Shown here: one piece after another, positions 37,196-45,940 of the stretch
Numbering within the stretch: position 1 is the stretch's first letter
Layout: every line of letters starts with the position of its first letter
From: DATBJJ01 sp036556425
GTDB taxonomy: Bacteria > Acidobacteriota > Vicinamibacteria > Vicinamibacterales > 2-12-FULL-66-21
Direction: 5' to 3'
DNA: 64,000 nt
Assembly (NCBI GenBank): GCA_036556425.1
Contig: DATBJJ010000003.1
Coordinates: 1-64,000, forward strand
The notes under the pieces: generated by a model
Seen by the model: only the letters and a program-made list of their open reading frames with translations
Database searches by the model: none
What the model was told of the DNA's origin: nothing
Program-made: the position numbers and the translations under genes

Positions 37196-37987
37196 TCAGC
37201 GTTCCACGAACAGCGGCGCGAGCTCGCCGCCGTGCGTCTGCCATCCGCCGGGCGACATCGCGGCGAGCTGACGGAAGTCGCGCGTCATGTGCGCCTGATC
37301 GTAATAGCCGCACGCGACGGCGACGTCGCTGAGCGGCTGCCCTTCGCGAATGCGGCGAAGCGCCGACTGCAGGCGGATGATCCTCGAGAAGGCCTTCGGC
37401 GTCAGACCCACGTCCTGCTGGAATTGACGTTCGAGCTGCCGCAGGCTGACGCCGGCCGCGAACGCCACGGCATCGATCGACACGCGGCCGCCGCTCTGCA
37501 GAATCGCCGCGACGACGCCATCGATCTCGCGGAGCGGCGACATCCATCCCATCGTCCACAGCCATTCTTCCAGCGCGCGCATGCGATCCGCGTCGTTCTG
37601 CGCTTCGCCGAGGCGATCGCGGACGCCGCGGATCGACGGGAACAGCGACTCGAGCTCGACGAACTGTCCCGTGACTTCGTGCATCGAGACGCCGAGAAGC
37701 GCGCGCGCCGCGGCGGGGCGTAGGCGAATCGCCGCCACCGCGGTGTATCCGTGCGGCGCGAGGATCACAGGCTCGTACATCTGTCCGACGAGAAGCGTTG
37801 CCGGCTGACGCACGGGCGCAGCGTCGTGTCGATGGCGCCAAATCGCGCCGCCGTAGTGGACGATGAGCTCGACGCGGCCGTCGGGGATGATCGCGTCGGT
37901 CGCGCCGGCGGCGTCGCCGTCGAGGAACCAGAAGCGCTCGACGAGCTGCGCGAAGCGCGGAGCCGGCGCGTATTCGGCGTAGCGCAT
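37196..37987 (-). CDS. AraC family transcriptional regulator
   Basis: A 263-residue regulator. The N-terminal cupin-like sensor (FWFLDGDAAGATDAIIPDGR) belongs to the DUF6597 type. The C-terminal double helix-turn-helix at about 160-255 includes VSLRQLERQFQQDVGLTPKA and DVAVACGYYDQAHMTRDFRQ. ATG 37987 is favoured; ATG 38014 would overlap the promoter zone. It is divergent from the MFS gene by 42 bases, so regulation of that exporter is likely. Confidence 0.88.
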   Translation of the reverse strand: MRYAEYAPAPRFAQLVERFWFLDGDAAGATDAIIPDGRVELIVHYGGAIWRHRHDAAPVRQPATLLVGQMYEPVILAPHGYTAVAAIRLRPAAARALLGVSMHEVTGQFVELESLFPSIRGVRDRLGEAQNDADRMRALEEWLWTMGWMSPLREIDGVVAAILQSGGRVSIDAVAFAAGVSLRQLERQFQQDVGLTPKAFSRIIRLQSALRRIREGQPLSDVAVACGYYDQAHMTRDFRQLAAMSPGGWQTHGGELAPLFVER

Positions 37988-38029
37988 GAGGGATCGCGGG
38001 AATTGTACTAACATTAGGAGTTGGAACGA

Positions 38030-39268
38030 ATGCCCCGCCCCGCCGCGGTCACCTTCATCTTCGTCACCGTCGTTCTGGACGTCCTGGCGCTCGGGATCAT
38101 CGTTCCGGTCCTGCCGCCCCTCGTCGTCGAATTCCTCGGCGGCAACACCGAGCGCGCCGCGGAAATCTACGGACTCTTCGCGACCGCGTGGGCGTTGATG
38201 CAGTTCGTCGCCGGGCCGATCCTCGGCGCACTGTCGGATCGCTTCGGCCGCCGGCCGATCATCCTGCTCTCGATCACGGGCCTCGGCCTCGATTACATCC
38301 TGATGGCGCTCGCGCCGACGTTGGAGTGGTTGTTCGTCGGCCGCGTGATCTCGGGGATCACGTCCGCGAGCTTTGCGACCGCCGCGGCGTACATCGCCGA
38401 CGTCACGCCGCCGGAGCAGCGCGCGAAGAGCTTCGGGATGATCGGCGCGGCGTTCGGCGTGGGATTCGTGCTCGGGCCGGCGCTCGGTGGACTGCTCGGA
38501 ACCGTGAGCCCGCGGCTGCCGTTCTGGGTCTCCGCGGCGTTGTGCTTGACGAATGCCGCCTACGGGGTTTTCGTGCTGCCGGAATCGCTGACGCTCGACC
38601 GCCGCGCGCGTTTTTCGTGGGCGCGTGCGAACCCGTTGGGGTCGCTGCGGCTGCTGCGCTCGCACCACGAGCTCTTCGGCCTCGCCGCGGTGACGTTCAT
38701 CTATTACCTCGCGCACGAAGTGCTGCCAAGCACGTTCGTTCTGTACACGACCTACCGGTACGAGTGGGACACGGCGACGGTCGGCCTGACGCTCGCGCTC
38801 GTCGGCGTCTGCACGGCGATCGTGTCCGGCGGGCTCGTCGGACCAATCGTCGCGCGCCTCGGCGAACGCCGAGCGGCGCTCCTCGGACTCGCGTGCGGCA
38901 GCGTCGCGTTCTCGACGTACGGCCTCGCGCCGACGGGAAAGCTGTTCGTCGCGGGCGTGCCGATCATGGCGCTGTGGGGTTTGTACGGACCGTCGGCGCA
39001 AGGCATGATGAGCAAGCGCGTCTCGGTCTCGGAGCAAGGACAACTGCAGGGCGCGATCATGGGGCTGAGAGGCCTGAGCGGCCTCATCGGCCCCTTCATC
39101 TACACGTTCACCTTCGCGACCTTCATCGGCACGCGCTCGGACCTTCACTTACCGGGCGCACCGTTCCTCTTGTCTTCCCTGCTCCTCGCGATCGCCTGTG
39201 CCCTGGTCTGGCGCGTGACGCGCCGTCCGCTGTCGCGCGTCGTCACTTCGACGGCGGCGCAGGATTGA
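38030..39268 (+). CDS. MFS transporter, TetA/TCR-like
   Basis: A 412-residue 12-helix major facilitator. The motif-A region GPILGALSDRFGRRPIILLS after TM2 and TTAxYIADVTPPEQRAK-type segment (AAYIADVTPPEQRAKSFG) closely resemble TetA family exporters. AGGAG (38016-38020) supports ATG 38030. Its neighbour on the other strand is an AraC regulator, a common layout for inducible efflux. Tetracycline as substrate cannot be assumed. The 3' end overlaps the convergent SPFH gene by 26 bases. Confidence 0.9.
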   Translation: MPRPAAVTFIFVTVVLDVLALGIIVPVLPPLVVEFLGGNTERAAEIYGLFATAWALMQFVAGPILGALSDRFGRRPIILLSITGLGLDYILMALAPTLEWLFVGRVISGITSASFATAAAYIADVTPPEQRAKSFGMIGAAFGVGFVLGPALGGLLGTVSPRLPFWVSAALCLTNAAYGVFVLPESLTLDRRARFSWARANPLGSLRLLRSHHELFGLAAVTFIYYLAHEVLPSTFVLYTTYRYEWDTATVGLTLALVGVCTAIVSGGLVGPIVARLGERRAALLGLACGSVAFSTYGLAPTGKLFVAGVPIMALWGLYGPSAQGMMSKRVSVSEQGQLQGAIMGLRGLSGLIGPFIYTFTFATFIGTRSDLHLPGAPFLLSSLLLAIACALVWRVTRRPLSRVVTSTAAQD

Positions 39269-40178
39269 CGATGCCCGTCAGCGGCACGCCCATCGGGCCG
39301 ACCGGGATGTACACCACGGTGTGATTCGGCGAGTTCACCATCTGCTTCTGCGCTTCGATCGCTTCGTGCTGGATGTACATCGCGCTCAGTTGCCCGCGGA
39401 TAATCTGCATCGCGTTCGCGATGCCCTGCGCCTGCACTTCCCGCTTCGTGCGCTCCTTGCGCTCGATCTCGATCTCGGTGTCCTTCCGCTGCAGCTCCTG
39501 CGTCGCCGCGAGCTTGCGCGACACCGCATTCGCGACTTCCTCGGGGTACTGCACGTTGCCGACGACAACGCTCGCGATCGAGAAGGGCGAGCCTTCGGCG
39601 TACTGGCGAATCCGCGCGAGGACTGCTTCGCCGATCGGGATCAACGCATCCTTCACCTCGAGCCCGTTTCGCCGCTGCACTTCATCGCGCGCGAACGTCT
39701 TGAGCGGCTCGCGAACGAAATTGCTGTATGCGACTTGAACGATCGAGTCGGGATCCTTCTCGTGAGCCTGCCGCGTGACAGTGGTGCTGAAGCGCTCCAT
39801 GAAGAGCGGAATCTGGTTCTCGTCGATGCGCCAGACGGTGTGGACGCGGAACGCGATCTTCAAATTGTCGCGGCTGAGAACGGCCTCCTCGCCCGTGAAG
39901 TTCTCGGTGTAGGTGTACGGCGTGACGCTGATGTTGGTGATCTCGAGCAGCCACGTGCGTCCGGGCGACGTCGGGCCCTTTTGCACGCCATAGAACCGCG
40001 ATTTGCCGACGAGCGCGCCCTTCGTCAGATAGCCGACGTAGCCGGCCGGCGTGAACGGATTGCGCGATCCAATGAGCCACATCAATCCCAAAGCGAACGT
40101 GAGGAGCAGGACGATCGTGGTCGCGGCACCCAGGCTTCGACGCTCGGGCACGAATGAGACGTGGAACGGCTGAAACAC
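39243..40178 (-). CDS. SPFH/Band 7 domain membrane protein
   Basis: A 311-residue protein with one N-terminal transmembrane helix (about residues 18-36) and a prohibitin/Band 7 domain. The domain includes KIAFRVHTVWRID, FVREPLKTFARDEVQRRNGL and IGEAVLARIRQYAEGSPFSI. A charged coiled coil follows (KLAATQELQRKDTEIEIERK). GTG 40178 has GGAG six bases upstream; TTG 40190 is the alternative. Expected to form membrane microdomain assemblies. No NfeD or protease partner is adjacent. Confidence 0.88.
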   Translation of the reverse strand: MFQPFHVSFVPERRSLGAATTIVLLLTFALGLMWLIGSRNPFTPAGYVGYLTKGALVGKSRFYGVQKGPTSPGRTWLLEITNISVTPYTYTENFTGEEAVLSRDNLKIAFRVHTVWRIDENQIPLFMERFSTTVTRQAHEKDPDSIVQVAYSNFVREPLKTFARDEVQRRNGLEVKDALIPIGEAVLARIRQYAEGSPFSIASVVVGNVQYPEEVANAVSRKLAATQELQRKDTEIEIERKERTKREVQAQGIANAMQIIRGQLSAMYIQHEAIEAQKQMVNSPNHTVVYIPVGPMGVPLTGIVNPAPPSK

Positions 40179-40455
40179 GGCAGGCTCCAATTCGCCGGCG
40201 AGGTTAGCTGACGGGCTCGAGGTTGGAGTCCTCTACCGGACCGTGGTCCGGATACGCCCCGTGGCGCGGATATCGCGCCGGTGGTTCCCCCGCGACGCCG
40301 TTGAGCGTCTTTGGCGATCGACTTGACCCTACACCCGGCGCTCCCCGCTGTCAAAAACGGTGTTCCGAACCGAAACAGCCATCCGATCGCAATTTCCGAG
40401 AAGCCGGCGCCGCGCCGCTCGATCACAATGCATCAGGTTCGGAGGAGCAACGATC

Positions 40456-41052
40456 ATGGGCAAAAGAGACAAGCGCGTCGACGCGTACATTGCGAAGTCC
40501 GCGGACTTCGCCAAGCCGATCCTCACCCACTTGCGGGCGCTCGTGCACGCCGCCTGCCCCAACGTGGAGGAGAACATCAAGTGGGGCGTGCCGGCCTTCG
40601 AATACAAAGGACCGATGTGCGGCATGGCCGCGTTCAAGCAGCACTGCACCTTCGGATTCTGGAAGTACAGCCTCCTCGTGGACGACGCGGCGGCGGAGGA
40701 CGCGATGGGGAACTTCGGACGGATCGCGTCGCTCGCGGATCTGCCGTCGGACAGAACGCTCACCGGGTACATCAAGAAGGCCACCGTGCTGAACGACAAC
40801 GGCGTGAAGGTCCCGAGGACGCCGACGGCGCCGAAGAAGCCCGTCGTCGTGCCGAAGGATTTCGCCGCGGCGTTGAAGAAGAGCGCGGCGGCGAAGAAGC
40901 ACTTCGACGCGTTCAGCCCGAGCGCCAAGCGCGAGTACGTCGAGTGGGTGACCGAAGCGAAGACGGACGCCACGCGACAGAAGCGGCTGCTCACGTCGGT
41001 CGAATGGATCAAGGAAGGCAAGAGCCGCAACTGGAAGTACATGCCGAAGTGA
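40456..41052 (+). CDS. DUF1801 plus YdeI/OmdA-like protein
   Basis: A 198-residue cytoplasmic protein. The N-terminal DUF1801-like domain (NVEENIKWGVPAFEYKGPMC; CTFGFWKYSLL) is joined to a C-terminal YdeI/OmpD-associated helical module (VPKDFAAALKKSAAAKKHFD; SPSAKREYVEWVTEAKTDAT). GGAGGAG precedes ATG 40456. The fusion is common in soil bacteria; the role is unknown. It is the second DUF1801 protein in the window. The 277-bp spacer upstream holds a 7-bp hairpin (40236-40251) but no gene. Confidence 0.88.
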   Translation: MGKRDKRVDAYIAKSADFAKPILTHLRALVHAACPNVEENIKWGVPAFEYKGPMCGMAAFKQHCTFGFWKYSLLVDDAAAEDAMGNFGRIASLADLPSDRTLTGYIKKATVLNDNGVKVPRTPTAPKKPVVVPKDFAAALKKSAAAKKHFDAFSPSAKREYVEWVTEAKTDATRQKRLLTSVEWIKEGKSRNWKYMPK

Positions 41053-41094
41053 TCGCGCGGATCGACATGGAGTAATCGAGTACTCTATGGCGCG

Positions 41095-42567
41095 ATGACC
41101 CAGGTCGCCCATGCGGACGGCCGCGTGGAGCTGCGCGATACCGCGCGCATCCAGGCCAGTCCGCTCTACAACCCCGATCTCGCGCCGGTCGCGCTCGCCG
41201 ACCGCACGTGGTCGACGTACAACTACGCCGCGCTGTGGATCAGCATGGCGCATTGCATCCCGACCTACATGCTCGCGTCGGGGTTGATGGCGAGCGGCAT
41301 GAACTGGTGGCAGGCGCTCGTCACGATCCTCCTCGGCAACACGATCGTGCTGATCCCGATCCTGCTCAACTCGCATCCGGGTACGAAGTACGGCATTCCG
41401 TTCCCGGTCTTCGCGCGCGTCGCGTATGGAACCGTCGGATCGAATCTTCCCGCCTTGATGCGCGCGCTCGTCGCGTGCGGCTGGTTCGGCATCCAGGCAT
41501 GGATCGGCGGCGAAGCGCTCCACACGTTCTTCTCGAGCCTGATTCCAGGCTGGCCGCAGTTGCTCGGAACCGGATTCGGCGGACACACGACGACGGAATG
41601 GCTCTCGTTTCTGCTGTTCTGGGGCCTCAACGTCTTCGTGATCTATCGAGGGATGAACCTGCTCCGCGCCGTCGAGAACTGGGCCGCGCCGTTCGTGCTG
41701 GTGATGGCCGGCGTCCTTCTCGTATGGGCGGTACGCCGCGCGAACGGCCTGGGTCCGCTGCTGGCGCACGAAGGATCGCTCACCACGCTCGGCGAGTTCC
41801 TGCCGATCTTCATCCCGTCGCTCACCGCGATGATCGGCTACTGGGCGACGCTGTCGCTCAACATGCCCGACTTCACGCGCTTCGGGCGCAGCCAGCGCGA
41901 GCAGATCGTCGGGCAGGCCGTGGCGCTGCCGACGACGATGGCCGTGTTCGCGGCGATGGGCGTGCTCATCACGAGCGCGACGGTCGTGATCTATGGCGAA
42001 GCGATCTGGGATCCCGTGAAGCTCGTCGCGCGATTCGACACGCCGCTCGTCGTCGCGATCTCGATGTTCACCGCCGTCGTCGCGACGCTCGCGGTCAACA
42101 TCGCCGCGAACGTGGTCTCGCCCGCGAACGACTTCGCGAACGCGTTTCCACGCGCGATCGACTTCAAGACCGGCGGGTTGATCACGGGGCTGCTCGCGAT
42201 CCTCATGCAGCCATGGAAGCTGCTCGCCGATCCGTCGGGATACATCTTCACGTGGCTCCTCGGCTATTCGGGTGGGCTGGGCTCAATCGCGGGCGTGTTG
42301 ATTGCGGACTACTGGATCGTCAGGCGCACCGAAGTGCACCTCGAGGATCTGTACCTCCCGAACGGCCGGTATCGCTATGCCAACGGGTGGAACATCCACG
42401 CGGTGGTGGCGACGCTGATCGGGTGCGCGCTCGCGTGGGGTGGGCTCGTGATCCCGCTGCTCGCGCCGCTGTACGCGTACGCGTGGTTCGTCGGCTTTGG
42501 CGCCAGCTTCGTGGTCTATGTAACACTCATGAAAACGGGGACACCCAATCGGGACACTCAACGTTGA
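41095..42567 (+). CDS. NCS1 family nucleobase/hydantoin:cation symporter
   Basis: A 490-residue, 12-helix NCS1 transporter. Family landmarks are NPDLAPVALADRTWSTYNYA, the TM1 segment ALWISMAHCIPTYMLASGLM, TM3 ALVACGWFGIQAWIGGEAL and TLSLNMPDFTRFGRSQREQI. It imports purines, pyrimidines, allantoin or hydantoins; the exact substrate is not readable. TACTCT (41081-41086) ends 8 bases before ATG. The last residues (TGTPNRDTQR) and the stop are encoded by a palindromic repeat, so the tail is foreign to the family. Confidence 0.92.
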   Translation: MTQVAHADGRVELRDTARIQASPLYNPDLAPVALADRTWSTYNYAALWISMAHCIPTYMLASGLMASGMNWWQALVTILLGNTIVLIPILLNSHPGTKYGIPFPVFARVAYGTVGSNLPALMRALVACGWFGIQAWIGGEALHTFFSSLIPGWPQLLGTGFGGHTTTEWLSFLLFWGLNVFVIYRGMNLLRAVENWAAPFVLVMAGVLLVWAVRRANGLGPLLAHEGSLTTLGEFLPIFIPSLTAMIGYWATLSLNMPDFTRFGRSQREQIVGQAVALPTTMAVFAAMGVLITSATVVIYGEAIWDPVKLVARFDTPLVVAISMFTAVVATLAVNIAANVVSPANDFANAFPRAIDFKTGGLITGLLAILMQPWKLLADPSGYIFTWLLGYSGGLGSIAGVLIADYWIVRRTEVHLEDLYLPNGRYRYANGWNIHAVVATLIGCALAWGGLVIPLLAPLYAYAWFVGFGASFVVYVTLMKTGTPNRDTQR

Positions 42568-42575
42568 GTGTCCCC
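42537..42575. repeat. GGGGAC-bracketed element with a 24-bp perfect palindrome
   Basis: The element opens with GGGGACACCC (42537) and contains a 24-bp perfect palindrome at 42551-42574 with half-site GGGACACTCAAC; it closes with GTCCCC (42570-42575). The NCS1 stop codon (TGA, 42565-42567) lies inside the palindrome. It sits between convergent genes. Confidence 0.9.
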
Positions 42576-42700
42576 GCCCTGGATCAGCGAGCTGACGTGG
42601 ATCGCGCGGCGGATCCGGAGGCGTCGCAGGGAACTGCGCCTGCGAGCCGAACAAGACGAGCGCGCAAGCGATCTCGAGCATCGCGCGCATGGCGCGTTTC

Positions 42701-45700
42701 CTAGCGCTGCCCTCCGGCCGGCGTGGACGCGGTCTTCGGCGGCGCGGCCGTCGCGGCCGCGAGATCGTTCCAGTTCAGCACGGCGTTGAACACCATGTTG
42801 AACTCGCCGTGATTCTGCCAGCGATAGATCGGATTGTTCGCGAAGAGCACGACGCGCCCTTTGCCCGTGAAGCCGCCCGCCACGTCGACGGCAAACGGCC
42901 GCTGCCGAATCTCGTCCGCTCCCTTCATCAACCCGCTGAGCACCGCGTCGTCTCCACCGACGTAGCGCGCGAGGACGCTGCTCTGATCGGGCGCGCCGAC
43001 CGACATCAACGGCCCACCGAGATATTTCACCGGCATCATCTTGTCCGTGTAGCCGTAAAAGACGGGATGATCCAGCTTCAGGATCTCGGCGTTGACGATC
43101 GGCCGCGGCGCGTAGAACTGTTCCGAGGTCGATCCCGACGCGTCGACCGTTCGCGCGAATCCAAGCTCCGTCGGGAACCGGACGGCGTTCCCCATCGCGA
43201 TCAGCGTTCCGCCCGCATCGAGGAACTTCGCGAAGGCGTCGACGCCTTCACCGCCCATGCCACCGGTAATGTCGGGGCTCTCGCCGTACATCCCCAGGAA
43301 CTTGTACTTCTCGGTCTTCACGTATGGGACGGCGCGCGCGGCGGGCGCCTGGAACACGGCCTGCCGGTTCGCCTGCTGTGTGGGCATCAGGATCACGTCG
43401 TAGTCGGCGCGCAGGTTCCCTTTCTTCACGCGCTCCTTGTAGATGAGATCGTAGGGAATGCCGAACTTGTCGAACGTGTAGCGGACCCATCCGATTTCCT
43501 GCGTGCCGCTCCACGAGGAGTACATCGCGATTCGCGGCACGTCGGCGTCGTGCATCGTCACCGACGGCAGCGACGAAAGCGCCGCGGCGGTGAGACCGAA
43601 TTGCTCTACGGCCGCGCGGACGGCGGCGAGATCCGCCGGCGCGGAGATGACGAACGAGCCTGCCGGAAACTCGATGCGCTCGGCCGTGAAGCTCTTCGAC
43701 GCGATCTTCATCGGCACGCTGCGCAACTTGAATCGGAACGCCGCCATATTGGTCGAGCCGAAGTGGGCGACGGCAAGGCCGGCCGATCCGGATCCGCTGA
43801 TCCGTCCCTTCGCGCTGGCCTGTGTGACGTTCGTCGTCTTGACGGTCAAGATCGCCGGATCGCCGATCTCTTTCACGTCGGTCAGCATCGCGAGCCCCAT
43901 CGTCCACCCGCTGTCGTCGTAGGTGCGGAGGTTGGGATCCGGGAACGTCTGCCGCTCGAGCAGGTTCTTGGCGAGCCGTCCGTACGGCTGATCGCGCTTG
44001 ACGACGTACGACCCGGCTGGAAAAACGCCTTCCTTGACTTTGATCTCGGACGCCGCCTGCCCTACTTCGATCCGCTGAACGCGAAGCAGGTTGACGAGCT
44101 CGGCGACGCGCGTCATGTCGCGCTGGACCGGAATCACGTATCCATGCGGCGCCTGCGTCTTTCCCGCCTCGATCGAGTTCTTCGTCTTGCGATAGAAATT
44201 GTCGAGCACGAGATTCGGGAACGTGGCGGTGAGCTGCAGCGCGCTCAGGACGCCCGTCTGCATGTAGTTCGTGTTGTTGCGGCGCGAGAAGTTGTTGGCC
44301 GCGCCCGGCGGCACGGGCAGCCCGCGGTACCACTCGCGCTGCTGCGTACCGCCGCGTCCGGTCGGCGCCGTCGTCCCGCCTCGTCCTCCCCCGCCGCCCG
44401 CGCGGCCCGCGTCGGCGGTTGCGGTCTGCGCTGTCTCGGTTGTCGCGGTCCCCGATGGCGGCGTGTCGCCGCCGCGTCCCGCGCCGCGTCCGCGCCCGCC
44501 CTGTCCGCGTCCCGCGCCTCGTCCTGCGGCCGCGCCCGCTGGAGCGGCGCCGGCCGCTTCACTCGCAGCGGGCGCGTTTCCGCCGCCGCCACCGCCGCCC
44601 GGTCCACCCTCGCGGCCCGACTGCGTTTCGTACATGCGCATCATGCCGTTGTGGTTGTATGCGACGGATCCGAGATAGCCGGGCGACCATCCGTCCATGA
44701 ACGCGTGCGTGTAGACGCCGGGCATGCCCCACTTCGTCATCTGCGACAGCTCGAAGTTCGAGAAGAACGGCAGCTCGGTGAAGAGAATTGGATCGAGATT
44801 CGGATTCTGCGGCGCGGCGCCGCTGTAGGTGTAGAGCAGCGTCAGCGACTCGTGCAGGTCGTGCACGATCGGCGGATACGCGGTGAAGTACCAGTCGACG
44901 ATCGCGCGCATCGATTTCTGCGAGAGATTGATGTCGCGATTGTTGTCGTGGTACACGTACTTGCCCCAGTACGGGAGCGCGCCGCCGCCGCGGCCGCCGC
45001 CCGCTTGTTGTTCCTGCGTCCGATAGAACCAATCGACGTTTCGATCGCGGCCATCGGGATCCGCCTGCGGCGTGACGGAGACGATTACGTTCTCGCGAAT
45101 CTGCTTGATGAGTGGCGACGTCTCGGTCGCGAGGCGATACACGAGCTCCATCAGCATCTCCGACGGACCCGTTTCCCCGCTGTGCAAGCCGCCCATGAAG
45201 TGATAGTGCGGCCGTGTCGTCGCGACGAGGCGGCGGATCTCGTCGTCCGACAGACCGCGCGGATCGGCGATCTTCGCGAGGTTGTCGCGATTGCGCTGGA
45301 GATCTTTGATGTTCTCGTCAGAGGAGACCCATACGACGACGAGCTCGCGGTCTTCGTCGGACTTGCCGATCGTCTCGACCTTGACGCGCGGCGTGGCGGC
45401 CGCGAGGGCGCGGTAGTACTTGAGCGCGTCGGCGTAGTAGGTGAGCTTTCCGGGCGCGCCGATGTGATAACCGAGCACGTCGTTGGGCGACGGAATGCCC
45501 TGCACTTTCGGGAGGTGATCGACGAGCGGACTGATGAAATACGGCTGCGTCGTCCACTCCTTGACCGCTTTGGCAAAGTCCTCGTCCTGCGCCTGCGCGG
45601 GGTCGCGGGTTTCGGTCACCATCTGCTGCGCGGGCAGCGAGATGGCGCCGCCCATCAGCGAGAGCCCGACGAATGCCGCACCGACGAACGCCGCACGGAA

Positions 45701-45709
45701 GCCCGTCAT
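42701..45709 (-). CDS. Large exported M14 zinc carboxypeptidase with Gly/Arg-rich insert
   Basis: A 1002-residue exported protein with a signal peptide ending near SLPAQQ (residue 28). The M14 peptidase domain at about 55-360 has zinc motif HSGE (176-179), PDGRDRNVDW, the NNRD segment (256-259) and HDLHE with a probable third ligand H286. A low-complexity Gly/Ala/Arg insert occupies about 367-455. The C-terminal half resembles a class I glutamine-amidotransferase-like fold region (ANNPIYRW near the end). Such fused M14 proteins are frequent in Acidobacteriota. Substrate unknown; secreted or periplasmic. Confidence 0.88.
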   Translation of the reverse strand: MTGFRAAFVGAAFVGLSLMGGAISLPAQQMVTETRDPAQAQDEDFAKAVKEWTTQPYFISPLVDHLPKVQGIPSPNDVLGYHIGAPGKLTYYADALKYYRALAAATPRVKVETIGKSDEDRELVVVWVSSDENIKDLQRNRDNLAKIADPRGLSDDEIRRLVATTRPHYHFMGGLHSGETGPSEMLMELVYRLATETSPLIKQIRENVIVSVTPQADPDGRDRNVDWFYRTQEQQAGGGRGGGALPYWGKYVYHDNNRDINLSQKSMRAIVDWYFTAYPPIVHDLHESLTLLYTYSGAAPQNPNLDPILFTELPFFSNFELSQMTKWGMPGVYTHAFMDGWSPGYLGSVAYNHNGMMRMYETQSGREGGPGGGGGGGNAPAASEAAGAAPAGAAAGRGAGRGQGGRGRGAGRGGDTPPSGTATTETAQTATADAGRAGGGGGRGGTTAPTGRGGTQQREWYRGLPVPPGAANNFSRRNNTNYMQTGVLSALQLTATFPNLVLDNFYRKTKNSIEAGKTQAPHGYVIPVQRDMTRVAELVNLLRVQRIEVGQAASEIKVKEGVFPAGSYVVKRDQPYGRLAKNLLERQTFPDPNLRTYDDSGWTMGLAMLTDVKEIGDPAILTVKTTNVTQASAKGRISGSGSAGLAVAHFGSTNMAAFRFKLRSVPMKIASKSFTAERIEFPAGSFVISAPADLAAVRAAVEQFGLTAAALSSLPSVTMHDADVPRIAMYSSWSGTQEIGWVRYTFDKFGIPYDLIYKERVKKGNLRADYDVILMPTQQANRQAVFQAPAARAVPYVKTEKYKFLGMYGESPDITGGMGGEGVDAFAKFLDAGGTLIAMGNAVRFPTELGFARTVDASGSTSEQFYAPRPIVNAEILKLDHPVFYGYTDKMMPVKYLGGPLMSVGAPDQSSVLARYVGGDDAVLSGLMKGADEIRQRPFAVDVAGGFTGKGRVVLFANNPIYRWQNHGEFNMVFNAVLNWNDLAAATAAPPKTASTPAGGQR

Positions 45710-45751
45710 CGCTCAGTGCTCCTTGAAATGTTTGGGGATTCTACCAAATGC

Positions 45752-45908
45752 GGGGACTCGACTCAGACTTGACTCAGACTTGACTCAGACTCAACTCAGA
45801 CTCGACTTCGACCTGCCCAGACTCGGGATCTCAGGTCAGACCCGAGTCTGGGTCGAGTCTGGGTCGAGACTGAGTTGAGTCTGAGTCAAGTCTGAGTCGA
45901 CTGTCCCC
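45752..45908. repeat. 157-bp inverted repeat of GACTCAGACTT words, GGGGAC/GTCCCC ends
   Basis: Left half: GGGGACTCG, then 11-bp words GACTCAGACTT/GACTCAGACTC. Right half: the complement (GAGTCTGAGTCAAGTCTGAG), ending GACTGTCCCC. The inner arms of about 37 bp differ at only two or three positions. It lies in the spacer between the divergent M14 and bactofilin genes. Confidence 0.92.
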
Positions 45909-45924
45909 CTCTCCCTATTCCGCG

Positions 45925-45930
45925 TACAAT
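45925..45930 (+). promoter_or_regulatory. -10 box TACAAT of the bactofilin gene
   Basis: TACAAT ends 10 bases before ATG 45941, and no clear Shine-Dalgarno sequence lies between. An in-frame ATG at 45929 overlaps the box, which argues against that start. Confidence 0.45.
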
Positions 45931-45940
45931 GTTGCCGGCC

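Noticed and set aside
38030..39268. Naming the MFS gene tetA as an antibiotic resistance determinant.
   Set aside because: Sequence resemblance to TetA is clear, but drug-specific residues cannot be judged and many housekeeping exporters look alike.
42689..45772. Very long open frame on the plus strand opposite the M14 peptidase gene (over 1000 codons).
   Set aside because: It mirrors the peptidase codons, is Arg/His-rich without domain signals, and arises because high GC removes stops. The minus-strand frame has a signal peptide and M14 motifs.
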